Assembly (NCBI GenBank): GCA_026874595.1
Contig: CM049315.1
Span: forward strand, 10,976,664 to 11,040,663
Length of the DNA stretch: 64,000 bases
DNA from: Sipunculus nudus
Taxonomy: Eukaryota; Annelida; Sipuncula; Golfingiida; Sipunculidae
Reading direction: 5' to 3'
Below the pieces are notes generated by a model, which saw nothing but the letters and a program-made list of their open reading frames with translations, was not told the DNA's origin and did not search any database. How positions within the stretch are numbered: the first letter of the stretch is position 1; every line of letters starts with the position of its first letter. The position numbers were made by a program, and so were the translations under genes. Below are positions 22,900 through 34,493 of this stretch, one piece after another.

Positions 22900-23010
22900 G
22901 GTGATCTAGATTACCTCTAAAATTTATATGGATCATTCCTTGGGTGTGAACATTCCCTTCTACAAACTGTCATACAAATCCGCTCATAACGTCCAAACAA
23001 ACCAAGTAAC
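22900..23010 (+). repeat. Dispersed repeat, copy 2
   Basis: GGTGATCTAGATTACCTCTA, TATGGATCATTCCTTGGGTG, CTACAAA, then AAATCCGCTCATAACGTCC. Collinear with 19533-19640. This copy keeps the TTCCTTGGGTG block, so it is closer to the common form. Confidence 0.65.
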
Positions 23011-23514
23011 GTAGGAAGAGATGATAAAATACACTCGCCACCTAATGGCGTGTAATAGGTGTAAATGGCCACGCTGATACAATAAATAATAGAGATGGGG
23101 AAAATGCAACCCCTGAGAATCTAAGCGTCAACGAGAATATGGGTCGCAGTGACCCGTCTAAGGACGGTTGGTTTCTTTTTCCACCTCTAGACAGTACCAG
23201 AAATGCCACCAATGTGTATTGGAGAGTGTCCGGCATAAGTTATTATAACTATCTATACAATCCATGTACGAACAAGTAATAAATGTAAAACACAATACCT
23301 TGATTGGACACATTTCTTTCATAAAGAATTCAGTGCAATATCTTATAAAAGTTGGCTGAGATATTTGATCTTCAGAAGAAAATGACCTAGGTCTGCCTAT
23401 AAATCTGGATTAGAAGCGAATACACGACACAGCGTTTTCACTGCACTGATTGCCATCTTTGAGTTTTAACAATTGTCACCCAGAGTACGGCACTACAATG
23501 ATGATCCATTCTAT
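23011..23514. other. Unique DNA, no gene seen
   Basis: No gene or repeat is supported apart from a possible outlying half unit (ACGGCACTAC near 23487) just left of the minisatellite. Confidence 0.5.
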
Positions 23515-24068
23515 TGTATCGATATCCTTGTAAACAGCCGGCACTCTTATTGATATCCTTTTACACAGCCGGTATAGTCTTATCGATATCCCTGTACACA
23601 GCCGGTAGTCTTATCGACATCCCTGTAAACAGCCGTATTCTTATCGATATCCCTGTAAACAACCGGTGCTCTTATCGATATCCCTGTAAACAGCCGGTAC
23701 TCTTATTGATATCCTTTTACACAGGCGGTAGTCTTATCGATATCCCTTTACACAGCTGGTGCTCTCATAGATATATCTGTACACAGTCGGTACTCTTATC
23801 GATATCCCTGTACACAGTCGGTACTCTTATCGATATCCCTGTAAACAGCCGGTAGTCTTATCGATATCCCTGTAAATAGCCGGTACTCTTATCGATATCC
23901 CTGTAAACAGCCGGTGCTCTTATCGATATCCCTGTACACAGCCGGTACTCTTATCTATATCACTGTAAACAGCCGGTACTCTTATCGATAGGATGGCTAC
24001 ACGATATCCCTGTAAACGGCCGGTACTCTTATCTATATCCCTGTAAACAGCCGGCACTCTTATCGTTA
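23515..24068 (+). repeat. 31-bp minisatellite, about 18 units
   Basis: The unit is CCGGTACTCTTATCGATA followed by TCCCTGTAAACAG. I count 18 registers of the TTATCGATATCC position, with variants (TTATTGATATCC, TTATCGACATCC, CTATATCC). Unit 3 is one base long. Because 31 is not a multiple of 3, an open frame through it (23514-23855) cycles through three readings and is an artefact. Near 23990 one unit is split by about 12 bp (GGATGGCTACAC) that resembles the right-hand flank of the array (GGCTGATTACAT). Repeats are contiguous without unique spacers, so this is not a CRISPR array. Confidence 0.95.
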
Positions 24069-25070
24069 GGCTGATTACATATGATTAACACAAAATATAC
24101 ATGGAAACATGCAAATCAAATTGTAAATGCTATCTCTATGGAAACCGCTGTCATTTTCTGTTCCCGGAGGGCCTGTCTGTCAATCATATGTAAACCGTTG
24201 TAGACAGACTTGTCAGAGTGTACAGTCAGAAATTCAACAAACATGAAGGAAGGTTTACCAATACCTGGAGTTGTAACGAATCTTCTCACACCCGATGGAT
24301 GATGTTAGAAAGTGTTTGGTCTGGTTTATTTTAAGTAATTGCTTAACTGTTACGTGAGGCCTTGTTAACAATAGCCAAAATCTTATCATCACCATCGAGA
24401 TTTACAGTGCGGTTCTCCATATGTGAAAAGGACGGGTAAAACTGGATCACCACTTAATATTTAAGCTTTTAAGTATAAGGGGACGGATCATTCCGCTATG
24501 CATCGTAATTTCTCTGACACCATTCTCTGTACAGTTCAAACGACAAACAACCAAACGCTGATAAAAATACCTGCTGTTTGAGAAAGGCAACTGTCATTAC
24601 AGTATCCCTACTACTTTATACATCCTGATTTACACACTTTATTATTCGAAACTGACACTTAGTTAGAACAATTATCAAATCCGTCATTAGTACACGTCAT
24701 AAAACGTATCAATCCGTACACCTGGGGTCGATCTGAACCCCCGTAGTAATTGATGCATATTCAATGTATACCACATAAATATCATAGATGTTTGATTATT
24801 CCATGGTTAATATAGGCTTTTTGAACAAATGAAGAACAGAAAATACAACATATGAGAGAAAATACTATAATTAACGTATCAATAACATATTTTCCAAGAA
24901 TTACATAATTTTTTTCTTCTTTGGCAGTGTTTTTTTTTCTCAGTTTGTTTAGGCTAGCATATCAGTACTACATATTATTGAAATTTGCCGCCATATGAAA
25001 TAAAACACAATATATCCAGATAAATAACAAAGTCAAGAGATCTGACTTGGAATTAAAAAAATTGGTATTG
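24069..25070. other. Unique DNA, no gene seen
   Basis: No gene, RNA or repeat is supported. Confidence 0.5.
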
Positions 25071-26035
25071 GGGTCCAATTGGACCCAAAACACAACAATT
25101 TCAAATAAACTGATTTCAAAACAATTGAAGGCATAATTTTATTTGACAAACTGAAATTAAAATAGGAATTAACTTCTTATTTATATTTGGTGTTAAGAAT
25201 CTCATCAAATGTCTCAAAGGAAATGAAAAATGAAACTGCTTCCAGTCTTATCTAGCTGTAGCTTCATGGACACTCATCGCATTGTATGCTGAGGATAGAA
25301 TGACCTGCGCAGGAATGATTTTCACCGATGGTGCTGCATTGGCAAATTTTCTGTCTACCTGTCTGGTCCAGGACAGAGGTAGCAACGCTTTTTGGTTGCT
25401 GAGTTCCCTAGGCAGCATGTTGGTGAACATCAAGCATGCTAAGTGCTTATTTCACAGATTTCTGAATTTCCCAGAGATTTTTGCATACGTTGATGTATAA
25501 GGCTATCATAAAGGTCTCACGCAAGGACTGCAGGACAATTAGAAATATCTTAAGATGTGACTTCAGGACAATCAGAAGTATCTTTAGAAGTAACTTCAGG
25601 ACAATCAATATAATCATTGCCAATATCTTCGCCCATATCAGATTTGTTCACCATGTAGCGCCCATGAATTATACTAATCGCCTGGAATAAGATGTAGCTT
25701 GACTGATTTCTAACATAGAAATATGAAATAAATGCAAAATACTATAATCCTAAGCGGATAAGAGTGTCACAGATGTATTTTTTTAATAAAAAGTTATTCA
25801 AGATACAAAAATTGCATAATAATATGCTGCTGTGCATAATTTCCCACTGGGGTCCACTTTGACCCCAAGAGAATATTTTAAATACAGATCAGATGGTTCA
25901 ATGGAACCACACTATCTTTAACCGTAATAACAAAAAAAATATACCTGACAACTACCTATGAAGAGAAAAGACAACAACTGATCAATAAAAAAATATCGCA
26001 AAAAATACACCCCTGGAGTCCAAATGGACCCCAGG
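25071..26035 (-). mobile_element. Possible degraded DNA transposon with GGGTCC-type palindromes
   Basis: Four palindromes of one type lie in under 1 kb: GGGTCCAATTGGACCC (25071-25086, perfect), GGGGTC..GACCCC (25849-25866), TGGTTC..GAACCA (25894-25909), and CCTGG.GTCC..GGAC.CCAGG (26012-26035). Palindromes of the GGGTC-N-GACCC type occur near the ends of some piggyBac-like elements, which is why I suggest a relic. On the minus strand a short frame near 25555-25690 reads ...VNKSDMGEDIGND... with a repeated DCPEVTS, but I cannot match it to a transposase. The class assignment is weak. Confidence 0.3.
25525..25606. repeat. Short 33-bp tandem repeat, ~2.5 copies
   Basis: CAGGACAAT recurs at 25531, 25564 and 25598, with CTTCAGGACAATC in the last two. 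The 33-bp period keeps frame and gives the repeated DCPEVTS heptad on the minus strand. Confidence 0.75.
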
Positions 26036-27106
26036 TTTACCGATGAAGGATATACACGCCAAAAATGAAATACAAATGAGGCGAGACATGACTGTACGAA
26101 AGTCACTTAGTCACTGCAGCGTGAATAAGGCCAGATTAGACAAAGTAGTTAAGCGGGAAACTAGACAGTCTTCAAAAACATGTTGATGTGTTTATTACTG
26201 TGCGGATCGTTTTCTGAGACGGGCATGCAACTTGGCTTTTTCAAACTTCTTGACCATAACGGAAGGTTCTGTTTAATTAAATGTGCATCCGGGAAACCAA
26301 ATCATGCCGAAAAAAGGTAATCACATGTCAAGAGTGGTTTTGATGAAGGTGGTTCATTATAACATCCGGTGATGAACCAGCTTTTTATCATCCTGGAATA
26401 TTAATCATCTAATCAACTACCCTCATACATCAATCAGCTAAAGACGTCAGCAACGTAGTTATTCCATACAGTGAGAAACTGGACTTAAAATCTTGAAAAT
26501 ACCATGTACGCATACTGCAAAACATCGAGACTTATATTTTAAATTTGTAAGTAGACGAACTTACATTTGCATAAAGAGTCAATCTAGCGCAAATATAACA
26601 AACTATTACGTTACTTCACAAGTAATGATTAATATTTACCATGCGATTTTATTGACTACAGGGTCATGGTCAAGTAAATTAAAAGGTAAATGGTATTTAA
26701 AATTATGATGGCTAAATGGTTTGGTATAATTCCAGTCAACATTAGTAAAGACAGAATGAAAACGAAGGACTGACCTAGTGGCACAGATAAATGTTGTCAC
26801 AAAGCAATAAGGCGTTTCTAATTTTACAGGACCAGGTCCGCCAAATGATAATCTATTCCAGGAATACATAGGTACATACTCCCCAAGTGAATAAGAATAC
26901 AGTCATTTAAGATACAGGGCTAACGAGCAAATGTCAACTCCTTTACATCAAAGAAACAAGCACGCATACACATATATAAACTCCAAATCCGTCTCACTTT
27001 TAATTTAAACTGTATCTAATGTTGAGACTACCTGCGGATACATGGCTTAAAATATAGCTTACAACAATACAACTCAGTTCCCTACAGTTTCCCAAGGAGC
27101 AAACAT
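26036..27106. other. Unique DNA, no gene seen
   Basis: Short overlapping frames only. The stretch 26330-26450 (ATATTAATCATCTAATCAAC) has homeodomain-like cores, which is weak evidence of anything. Confidence 0.4.
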
Positions 27107-27585
27107 GATTTACTGTGACCGTCTGTCTAAAGGCTCCATACGGATAAGGTGAATTACTGTGACCCCCGGTCTAAAACCTCCATACGGATAACGTGATTTA
27201 CTGTGACCTCCGGTCTAAAGGCTCCATAAGGATAACGTGACTTACTGTGACCGCCGGTCTAACGGCTCCATACGGATCACTCGATTTACTGTGACCGCCG
27301 GTCTGAAGTTTCCATAAGAAAACGCGATTTACTGTGACCGCCGGTCTAAAGGCTCCATACGGATAACGTGATTTACTGTGACCGCCAGTCTGAAATTTCC
27401 ATAGGAAAACGTGATTTACTGTGACCGCCGGTCTAAAGGCTCCATACAGATAACGTGATATACTGTGAATTCCGGTCTAAAGGTTCCATATGGATAAGGT
27501 GATTTACTTTGACCGCCGGTCTAAAGGCTCCATACGGATCACGCAATTTACTGTGACCGCCGGTCTAAAGGCCATTTACGGATAT
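27107..27585 (+). repeat. 44-bp minisatellite, 11 units, two unit types
   Basis: Unit type A begins GATTTACTGTGACCGCC and continues GGTCTAAAGGCTCCATACGG and ATAACGT. Type B (units 5 and 7) has TCTGAAGTTTCCATAAGAAA or TCTGAAATTTCCATAGGAAA in the second half and is 43 bp. The order is A-A-A-A-B-A-B-A-A-A-A. No spacers and no stable open frame. Confidence 0.95.
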
Positions 27586-28693
27586 CTCCATCAGTCAGGC
27601 ATACTGGAGAATTACTGCTTACCAAGACGTTCAAGTCCTCATTGATCCCTGTACTTAAGTCTCATTTATATCAACCGGACGTTCATTGACCGGCTGAACG
27701 TGAAAGGGACTAGATTATGGTTTGTTTACAATTCTAGGCAGACTGAATATTGTCGGAGTAAAGTAATTTGATTACGTATGTTTTCGAACAAGTCGAGTTG
27801 GTTTGTACAAAGAAAACATTAAACATAGGACCAGCTTTTGGCTTGTGGTGTTCAATTTAACTGATATTACAAGGTCCACGACTCTGAACTACATATTTTT
27901 GCAGAGATGCACGAGCCCATGTATGAATTAAACCACTGGCCATAGTGATTTGCAATAGCTGTCAGAGCTAGTGTTTTCCCACTTCCTGTCTCTTACCCCT
28001 AGTGCCCGGATGAGGATCGCTCAATATTTGAAGTATGGGCCACTGCGGGCATTATCCTTTCAGAATCATCCGTTCTTCCCTCTAATTACACGGGAAGGCA
28101 CGATGCCATGATATCTGATGGTGCTCGAGTGAATTACATTTTAATGGGATCACTCTGAGCCCAAAGAGACACTGAGGTATGTTTGGATATATATATAGGA
28201 ACGTCCAATAAAATCTTATACCATATTAGTAGGCCCCAGCGTGATTTAATAATGTCTTAGGGTGCCGTTATGGATGCGTTTATTACTAAGAAATGCTCAG
28301 ATCCTCGCCATGATTTCCATCATTGACGCCTGCAGTGATGAGCTAAAGACCAATGAAGACCCCTATGAGACGCTGATAATACCGCTCATTTAACGCGCCC
28401 TGCTTCCAAATGAGCTGATTATCTAAAAAACAGTTCTGTTGATTTATAATATAAAATTATTAAAAAGTCAAACTATAAGGGATTATGTAATCTAAATACC
28501 GACATGTCGTTTCAAACACACATGTTAGCAGCAGAAAGTAAACGCTTTCAAACTTTAAGCCTGTATACTATAATATTTTAAATGTTTATCCCTCCAACGT
28601 ATACAAACATGTATAAAGACATACACAAGACAATCACATAAAAATGTATATAACGTACATAATATACATAACTTATTCCATATAAATACATCA
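27586..28693. other. Unique DNA; balanced island at ~28000-28430
   Basis: No gene is supported. 28000-28430 lacks repeat signatures and contains CCAGCGTGATTTAATAATG and AATGAGCTGATTATC. This is one of the better candidates in the window for a conserved non-coding element, judged only by composition and homeodomain-like cores. Confidence 0.3.
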
Positions 28694-28701
28694 TCTCTCT
28701 C

Positions 28702-28732
<31 letters not shown>

Positions 28733-28733
28733 A
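28694..28733. repeat. (CT)n microsatellite
   Basis: CT run with a single GT interruption. A short TG run follows at 28815-28829. Confidence 0.95.
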
Positions 28734-30104
28734 TTAAATTTCCTGTGAAGAAGTAAAATGCTCAAAATTCGTTCTCGACCAAGAAAGGAAAAAGCACAGT
28801 CGAAAGACCTTATATATGTGTGTGTGTGTATGGTCATCTGTAGGCTTGTAGTCACGGTACAATTCATTACTTCCAAGGACATCTGTCATCGTATTTCACC
28901 AGAACGAGATGGATGTCAACACGTGAAACCAGGTAACACATCATCTTAGGCTGCTGAGATAGCAGAAGGCAGGACGCAGGGGTATTGAAATGATGGCCAT
29001 CATCAAATCTGCTTGATCTCACTGGCTCTGTGTCGATAAACCGTTAAACAGGGTATTACCTTACTGCTCATCTTCTACGGATCTATTCCACTTGGAGAGT
29101 CGAGATCTGACACTACAAACGTACACAAAACTGGTGGGGGGGGGGGGGGGTGCACGTTCTCAGAAACAGGGGAGCTCAACTCCGTGGCACAGGTTAACAA
29201 GTCTGCCTCGCGTACTGGTACACTTTATACAAATCTCTGGCATGCAGAAATACAGGGAAGAAAACGATACCAGAAAAAAAAACCGCTCTGCTTTTAGATA
29301 TTAAGCGCCTCATACTCTCTATCGTCCACATTATTTAAGAACATTTAATTCAGCCTTTCCTTTGTTTAAAACACAAACTACGGCTGAACTAGGAACTACA
29401 AATAAAAATGGAAAATGTTTGAACATGTCCTCGTTTCAATTGATGAGTTCCAAGGTGGCATCTATCCACTTGTAGGATCGTCTCATATAGACAAGCACCT
29501 TGCTACATACATCCCAAATTGAGGGTCATTAGCCTTGTGAGATTTTCAGCGGAATGTCCCTAATAGGAAGAACTGGCGCGGTGAGGGAATTGCATTATGG
29601 GAGCGATTGGCGAGTGTCGATACGGAGACCAGCAAGGCTCCACATTGGTCCACCAATGGGAAGCACCTATTACTAACGTCACGAGGGTACTGATCGGATT
29701 TGACGAGGACCTGATACGATCAGGAAGTGGCCAACTTGCTTCAAGTCGGGACTCTCCTCGACCGTTTGCTGTCACTGCGTGTCCTTCAGCTCTGGATCTT
29801 GTTGTGGCTCAAGAAATTTCACGCAAGATGATTTTAAAACTGACCGTGTAATGAATTTTAAATGATATTTATGGGTGACCCGCGTCGAGATTCATGACTG
29901 GCGTCTACACTTGGAAAGCATATTAGGCTCCATCTGAATAGTTTTACTCAATCTTATTACTATCACATTACTAATTAGATTTTACTCTTGTCCGGTTCAC
30001 ACGCTCTGTATAAAACAGATACACCGCAAAGTTGAGCATCCGCTCGCAACAGGGACATGGTCAGACTAGATGTATCAAACTGTAAGCCTGGTCAGTGTGA
30101 AAAT
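28734..30104. other. Unique DNA; poly-G at 29134-29150; GC-richer island at 29560-29830
   Basis: The island carries overlapping 71- and 84-codon frames on opposite strands with no domain. It contains the hairpin CCTGATACGATCAGG. No splice-supported exon is apparent. Nothing else is recognisable. Confidence 0.4.
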
Positions 30105-30490
30105 ATGTAGGACATGTCTGTGACATTGACCTTTGACCTTGTGACCCCAAAATTAATAAGAATAGAATATGTGAATGATTAACGTTTTGGAACGAATGAA
30201 CACTTTGCTTTTGAATTGATCAACACGCCTTTTGAAAAAGTGTGTACCGTGACTTTTTTTTTGAGGGGGGGGGATGAAATGCCTGGCTTAATTTGGGTAC
30301 ACAAACTTGTTTAAGAGTGGATTCTGTGACCTTGACCTTTGAGCTTATGACATAAAAGCAATGGAGTTCTTTTGTTTCTTTGTCAGACCTTGACTAATGA
30401 GTTATTTCGCTAATAATAGGGGAGAATATGTGAAAGAGGGTATGTTCTGATGAAAAGTTTGGTTACAAATGCGTCCACAACCACAGTTAT
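30105..30490 (+). repeat. Dispersed repeat with TGACCTTTGACC motifs, two diverged units
   Basis: TGTGACATTGACCTTTGACC starting at 30119 and CTGTGACCTTGACCTTTGAG starting at 30324 mark two units about 205 bp apart. Each is followed by AAAA.AATA.G or ATAAAAGCAATGGAGTTCTT. This is the same type as the array at 33370-33990. Confidence 0.75.
30127..30139 (-). promoter_or_regulatory. Perfect DR1 nuclear-receptor element
   Basis: The minus strand reads AGGTCAAAGGTCA, the consensus DR1 bound by RXR, HNF4 and COUP-TF type receptors. It lies in a dispersed repeat. Binding is inferred from the motif only. Confidence 0.35.
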
Positions 30491-31799
30491 GTACACCTTG
30501 TAAAATATATGTATGCCATATTGTAAGTAACGTTCCGTTGTACCAGCTATGCACGTAGGTGCAGTCAATGCACCAGTGTTTACCTTATGTTTGGCCCGTA
30601 CGTACTGACGTCCAGCTGTCCAGGATAAAGAAATGCGACAATGACATCGAATATAAACTTAAAGACTGAAACACAGTTAAAAATGCAGCACAGCTTGTTC
30701 AACGTCGTTCCTTTTTCTCAGCCATACCTGGAGAATTTTGATTTCAAAAGAATTAAACATTGTATAATTCTTTACACCAGTTCTTATGAACTAGCCATGA
30801 TGTTTATTTATGCCGTTTACTATTTATGTTTATCTTTAAAAACGGCTAAATTAAAACTGATGTATGACATTTCTATGAAGGTCTAGTACTGAGCAAATTT
30901 TAAGAAAATGTATGTGGCACCACAGCCCTTGTGCAATCAACATAAAGCATATTGTATAAAAGTTTCTTGTATCGTTATTCGATCTTTATTCCTACTAAAA
31001 ATATACCCTGAATTCCAAATTCCCACCTTCTACATCCAGATGTGCCATGATTGGAGCCCCAGCGTGATACATGATTCGCAAAGAACCTGATATACAGATG
31101 GTGCTGCAACAGTACCTGCATGAATAATGTCAAATTTCTCAAGGTCCTCGAACAAATCATTGAAAAAGAACCTGTTTAAAACTATCATGGCATCGTTCCT
31201 GCCAATTCAGCACCAACACAGGCATTTCGAGACGTGGCTACAGAGGAGATCCATGAAAAAGGATGAGTGCCATCACCGTTAATATTATACAGATGTATGA
31301 CTACGGCAACCTTAGAGATTCCCAAGTTCAGGTCAGGAGCCTGCTACATTGAATAAATCATGCCAGTATCTCTGAGATTGATTATTTCTCCTTAATTCAT
31401 AGTTCTATTTGTATAGATTGTTCCAGTTTACATCCTGGGTGTTTTAATCATTACTAACATTACACAAATCCAGCTGTAAAGAATATTCTTCTCTTTAGTA
31501 TGTAATTACCTATCCGGTTATTTGAACTTTGTTTCTCTCTTCATTTGCCTTTGCGTTTTGAGCCTGCCTAAGAGATCGGGATACATCAACACATAGCCCG
31601 GCTTTCTAAATTAATATCATCCTGGGTTTTACCAGAGCCTAAATCAACGACGGCAACTGTCGGCATCACCAATTGGAATGACAATGATTTGTAAAAAATT
31701 AGAATTATAAGTTGTACATATTATTGTTTCTCATAGACAACGGACGTAAAACAAGACAAAACATCACACAGGGTCCCTCTCAGCTGAGCGGTCAAGGCT
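30491..31799. other. Mostly unique DNA, no gene seen
   Basis: Short frames at 30641-30886 and 30908-31090 have no domain. 30900-31160 contains GTGGCACCACAGCCCTTGTG and CAGATGGTGCTGCAACAGT, which resemble the GGTGGCGCCACCAGT boundary of cassette units, so a decayed cassette piece may be present. Confidence 0.35.
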
Positions 31800-31885
31800 A
31801 TATGACCCCCCCCCCTCCCCATTACATACACGTATACTCTCCAAAGTCCTTTTTAAAGATCAGCTGTCCCCCCCCCCCCCCTGAA
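31800..31885. repeat. Two poly-C tracts ~55 bp apart
   Basis: C runs at 31806-31814 and 31868-31881, broken only by short spacers. Confidence 0.85.
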
Positions 31886-32426
31886 GAAATATGACGTATC
31901 CCCGAAGCACTGTAATTCATGGTCTTTTCACGCGTCAGATACACGTAGGCGTCCACGCCATCTCTTTTTCCTCCTTTGTGTGTCAATGCGGGGTGTGGAT
32001 AACTCACCAGTACTGAACTAATCAATTGGATACTGACTTTGTAAGATGGACCATGCGGTCACGAGTCAGGACTGATCCTATAACGGTGAGATAAAACGGA
32101 CAGGGCTGTCATTTTACCGAGACAGCGGTTACGTGAAATCAGAGAGTATAGAGAACGCGGGCCGTACATCACATATTGTCAACCAGGATGAGCTCATTTC
32201 AAATACCAAGACGTGTACAAGCAAAACCTCACATACTAAGAAGTGTATATTGAAAACAGTGGATGACCAGGAGCTGCCTATTGAAAACTGCCGATTACTT
32301 GTTATAAACAGTCCATGATATAAAGATGACTTTCTATATGAGTTCCTATGACATTCAAGCAAATAAGTTTTGACCAATCACCTTGCAAACATTCTGGTGC
32401 CCTGAAATCATTATTTTTATAAATGG
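31886..32426. other. Unique DNA, no gene seen
   Basis: Overlapping 61- and 82-codon frames on opposite strands around 32129-32377 have no recognisable domain. Confidence 0.45.
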
Positions 32427-32700
32427 GCCATAATGAATAATAACTAACATTTTTTTTTTAATCTAACTATACAATCTATACAAAAGTGCAATTTTTTCCT
32501 CAGCAGTTCATCTGATTCTGCACTGAATTGACCCTCTAAATTACGTATCGTCTGTGCGATCTTCTAGGACAAGGTTTTTTTTTCTCTTGAGCGCTTTATT
32601 TTGTCACTTACCTTGATAACTTTTATTTATTTTCCCCACCAGTGCCCCTTTTGAGCTTTAATGGAATCCTCGCATGACACTTTCCTGCATTTCACTAGTC
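32427..32700 (+). other. Paralogous non-coding segment, copy B
   Basis: Collinear with copy A (18727-18985): ATAATGAATAA (32431), CTCTAAATT (32533), CGTATCGTC, TGCG.TC.TTCTAG.ACAAG, TTTTGAGCTTTAA (32649), CGCATG.CAC, CCTGCATTTC (32684). Copies are 13.7 kb apart on the same strand. Divergence is high outside the anchors, so the duplication is old or the anchors are under constraint. Confidence 0.7.
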
Positions 32701-33279
32701 AATTCGAGATAATCCTTCTAATGCCTCTCACCTTCCCGAGACAATCTGAAAGAATTTCTACCATTCGAATGTAAGTGAATATAGGGATTGCTTCGTTTTG
32801 AAAGATGTGCCAAGCTTTCAAACTCGTATGGTATAATGGAAAACAGAAATTTTCCCATAGGGAAGTGAATGTATCGACTGTATCGCTAGTGAATATTAGC
32901 CCAGCTTTCAAATTTTAAAAGAAAGTGCATGTACTTCTATACATACAACCATAAGACTTACTTTATCCAAATGTCGACCTTGCTCGACGGTGATAGTCCA
33001 CGTTTGGTGCTTTATGAAGGGAATACAAATTTCCCAGCAGTCTATATAGTAGTACCTCATTACCTTAATGGCTGAAGTGCTTGGCTTGGAGGAAAACTTT
33101 GAAAGGACGATGTTTAACATAACATATTGACCTACTAAGCAAAACCTGAACACATAAAATATTTTTATTAATTTTATAAAGGCCGACGAACATTCCCAGC
33201 TGAAGTTCTTACCTGTTGTATGCTTTATGCAGAAACCATACATATTTTGAATTTATTTTTTAAAATGTTATTACTAGGA
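32701..33279. other. Unique DNA, no gene seen
   Basis: Minus frames of 70 and 111 codons (32699-33243) have no recognisable domain and lie in AT-rich sequence. No gene is called. Confidence 0.4.
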
Positions 33280-33369
33280 ACCCATGGGTCACGACGCTCA
33301 GCTGAATTCTTCTATCAAAATATTTTTTTATGATTGTATGATTTTTATATTTTTTTCAAAATGTGGATC

Positions 33370-33990
33370 CTGTGACCTTGACCCTTGAACATGTGACCTA
33401 AAATCTGAGAAAATTCTTTCCTTGAACTTACACCATTTTGATCTTTACAAATCTTTCACAATAAGTGGGTCTAGTGACCTTGACCTCTGACCTGGTAACC
33501 ACAAAATCTATAGTCTTCTTCCACTGTGGGCAGGTAAGCCATAGGTAAAAGATGGAAGGTTCAGGATGAAAATCTTGGCTTAAAATGCATCCAAAATCTT
33601 TTTAAAGAAATGGGTCCTCTGACCTTGACCTTGGAAGCTTATGACCAAAAAAAAATCAATAGGGTTCTTACTTTAGTGGTGGGACATAAATAATTTAAAT
33701 CTGAAACCAATATGTCAAACAAAATCGAGTGTTCCTATGGAAACTAATTTGTAGACGGTTGACCCCTCTGACCTTGACCTTTGACCTTCTGACCCCTATT
33801 TCAATTAGGTTCTTCCCTTATTGTTAGGTCAGCTATATATATGCACGCGATGGAAGACTTTGGGATGAAAAATTTATGCTTCAAACATATTTATGAAGAA
33901 GTGGGTCCTGTGACCTTGACCTTTGACCACATGACCCTAAAATTATTAGGGTTCTTGCTTTTTGGTGGGTCATACATCAGTCAAGTTTGA
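33370..33990 (+). repeat. Tandem array of five TGACCTTGACC units (103-154 bp)
   Basis: The core is TGACCTTGACCTTTGACC, exact at 33769-33786 and 33911-33928. Each core is followed by a TGACC or TAACC box and an AAAATC or AAAATT stretch, then TTCTT. The repeat is well known in mollusc genomes. The core reverse complement, GGTCAAAGGTCAAGGTCA, carries three nuclear-receptor half-sites. Confidence 0.85.
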
Positions 33991-34337
33991 AATCCATTTG
34001 TCAATCCAAACTTGTGGATGTTCAGACGGTCAGACCAAAAGACAAACGGACAGGGTGATTGCTATAGGGCACCCGCTTATGATCTATTTACACACCATGT
34101 GGACACTAGATGAAACCAGAGCTCAGAAACTGACATGATTGTCTCAAATTTAAAAAAAAAACGTAAAAATTTGAAATAAAATGCAGGTGGCGCCACCAGT
34201 TTTCGGGATATGACAAAACTAGTCATGATCAATATGCAAGCCAAGAATCATGACAATCCACACATTAATTATTAAAATACTGGAGGTTTTGTGTTCAACT
34301 TTTAATAATTCTGCAAGCCCAATGGCTGTCAGGATTT

Positions 34338-34352
34338 AGGTCGCAGTGACCT
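34338..34352 (+). promoter_or_regulatory. IR3 (ERE-like) palindrome, one mismatch
   Basis: AGGTCGCAGTGACCT differs by one base from the consensus AGGTCANNNTGACCT. It is at the same unit position as the perfect copies at 52826 and 53225. Confidence 0.35.
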
Positions 34353-34493
34353 AATTTCAGGTTTCCCAGAAGACCTTCATGGATGTTTACTTGGAAGCTT
34401 CTAGGGTAACGGTTACGATTTGTGTCCTGTAACGGACAGACGAAAAAAGAATGATCGCTATAGCTCATAGACTTTCAGTCAGCTGAGCTAAAA

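Larger units (their letters stand above)
33280..34493 (+). mobile_element. Composite cassette: palindromic 5' end, TGACCTTGACC array, family 1 unit and 3' end
   Basis: The 5' end has palindrome ACCCATGGGT (33280-33289) followed by GCTCAGCTGA (33296-33305). The 3' end has the exact reverse complement TCAGCTGAGC (34479-34488). Inside are five units with TGACCTTGACC-type motifs (about 33372, 33475, 33613, 33769, 33911). Then AAACGGACAGGGTGATTGCT and ATAGGGCACCCGC (34042-34076), which is the tail of another cassette type. Then one family 1 unit (34140-34493) with CAGGTGGCGCCACCAGT. It reads as one cassette family nested in, or joined to, another. No coding capacity. Confidence 0.7.

Noticed and set aside
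23514-23855. 113-codon frame in the 31-bp minisatellite
   Set aside because: It is a translation of a tandem repeat whose period is not a multiple of three.
23515-24068. CRISPR-like regular repeats
   Set aside because: Units are contiguous with no unique spacers, and the setting is eukaryotic. The same holds for 27107-27585.
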